33,218 nt of DNA from contig JBPCJO010000084.1 of the NCBI GenBank assembly GCA_051005235.1, positions 1-33,218 of the forward strand, written 5' to 3'. Numbering within the stretch: the stretch's first letter is position 1; every line of letters starts with the position of its first letter. Positions 32,720 to 33,218 of this stretch are shown piece by piece. The position numbers were made by a program, and so were the translations under genes. The notes below the pieces were generated by a model. That model was not told the origin of the DNA. It saw only the letters and a program-made list of their open reading frames with translations, and made no database searches. This DNA is from JALQXV01 sp051005235. Lineage in GTDB: Bacteria > Patescibacteriota > Saccharimonadia > Saccharimonadales > 2-12-FULL-41-12.

Positions 32720-32922
32720 AACTGTACACAAGGTATTGTGTAACATCGTGAAACATGAGTATATTTTACAACAAAGGGGGTTTTTAGGGTTTGTGTACAG
32801 TTTTTTAATAATTTTCTAACAGGGGTTGTGTACACTATGTACAGTTAGCTACCTTTAGAATGTTTTTAAGCCTATAAATACAAAAACTAATTAAAGAATA
32901 CTAAGTGTCCACATGTACACAG
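32720..32922. repeat. five TGTACA-centred sites
   Basis: AACTGTACACAA (32720-32731) is the exact reverse complement of TTGTGTACAGTT (32791-32802). TTGTGTACACT (32826-32836), TATGTACAGTT (32836-32846) and ACATGTACACAG (32911-32922) share the TGTACA core. They span an AT-rich stretch and may be operators or origin-binding sites. Confidence 0.6.
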
Positions 32923-32944
32923 CCATAAGCGGTATAGCCTAAAA

Positions 32945-32980
32945 TGGCCTAAATAGTGGCCTAAATAGTGGCCTAAATAT
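32945..32980 (+). repeat. three tandem 12-base repeats
   Basis: TGGCCTAAATAG occurs twice in tandem, then TGGCCTAAATAT. Flanking variants are TATAGCCTAAAA (from about 32933) and ATAGCCTATATG (after 32980). They look like short iterons. Confidence 0.6.
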
Positions 32981-33018
32981 AGCCTATATGTATGGCCCAT
33001 ATGCCCCACCCCTGTTAC

Positions 33019-33053
33019 GGTACGTCGTACAATGTGTATTGTACGACGTTACC
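33019..33053. repeat. long inverted repeat / hairpin
   Basis: ACGTCGTACAAT (33022-33033) and ATTGTACGACGT (33038-33049) are exact complements around a GTGT loop. GGT and ACC extend the stem past one bulged base. The 12-pair stem has no T run, so it is a binding site or cruciform rather than a terminator. Confidence 0.7.
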
Positions 33054-33218
33054 ACCTTACACACGCACAGCACACCATATATATGTATGGATGGCTAGTG
33101 CTTATGTATAACACCCCCCGGCGGCGGCCGGCAGGGCGGCGAGGCGCAGCGGTAGGCCCGAACAAAAAGCGAACGGGGGGGGGCACCCCGGTGGGGGTGC
33201 GTCCGGGTGGTGTGTATA

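Larger units (their letters stand above)
32619..33218. other. gene-free control region, candidate replication origin
   Basis: No credible gene on either strand in about 600 bases. It contains, from left to right: the operator-like palindrome, phased CACGTT repeats, TGTACA sites in AT-rich DNA, 12-base iterons, a strong hairpin, and from about 33111 an abruptly GC-rich tract ending in runs of G with a small hairpin (GCACCCC / GGGGTGC, 33183-33200). Iterons beside AT-rich DNA upstream of early genes are what phage origins look like, but no DnaA box is clear. The early operon promoter must also lie here. Confidence 0.5.

Noticed and set aside
32945..32980. Tandem repeats considered as a CRISPR array.
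   Set aside because: Units are only 12 bases with no spacers and no cas genes.
1..33218. Possibility that the window is a complete circular genome joined end to start.
   Set aside because: The first gene is cut, and joining it to the GC-rich end gives no convincing start. Replication genes such as a polymerase are missing, so the window is probably partial.

Overview
This window is a stretch of a double-stranded DNA bacteriophage genome with a short-tailed (podovirus-like) virion. It carries a large terminase, a portal, a major capsid protein, a scaffold-like protein, a tail adaptor and nozzle pair, two large ejection-type virion proteins, receptor-binding proteins and a lysis cassette. It has no tape-measure, tail-tube or sheath genes. 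I see no integrase, tRNA, rRNA, CRISPR array or insertion sequence. The host cannot be read directly. Two early proteins (30711-30887 and 30890-31111) resemble small families I recall from actinobacteriophages. Several genes also look leaderless, a habit common in Actinobacteria. An actinobacterial host, or an epibiont of Actinobacteria such as a Saccharibacterium, is a reasonable low-confidence inference. The standard code reads through all genes.

Layout. (1) 1-1912, + strand: a cut-off gene, then tightly overlapping small genes ending in a VRR-NUC nuclease. Three of them share a 17-base repeat. (2) 1971-15156, + strand: virion genes in the order ejection proteins, adaptor, nozzle, portal, small protein, scaffold, an Acb2-like small protein, and two unknowns. 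(3) 15153-16514, - strand: the large terminase alone, antisense inside the late region. (4) 16639-24621, + strand: capsid, glycosyltransferase, tail-tip and fibre proteins, then amidase, a 19-residue membrane peptide and a holin, closed by a strong terminator. (5) 24622-24906: convergent gap with two terminator hairpins and a candidate structured RNA on the - strand. (6) 24907-32618, - strand: a recombination module (ParB-like protein, winged-helix-like protein, YqaJ nuclease, SSB-like protein, Sak4-like ATPase, RHH regulator), then a DEVH helicase and about ten small early genes, several below 60 residues. (7) 32619-33218: a gene-free region rich in short repeats, palindromes and hairpins. 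It is a candidate origin or control region and ends in a very GC-rich tract.

How it fits together. Early - strand genes probably handle takeover, replication and recombination. The + strand late genes build the capsid, package DNA, form the ejection apparatus and lyse the cell. The most distinctive observations are: -10-like hexamers placed 6-7 bases before start codons (leaderless transcription); a possible anti-CBASS Acb2-like protein between scaffold and capsid; a capsid with a poly-threonine tail next to a glycosyltransferase gene; a candidate small RNA; and a dense repeat array at the right end. All functional names rest on sequence features read by eye, without database searches.
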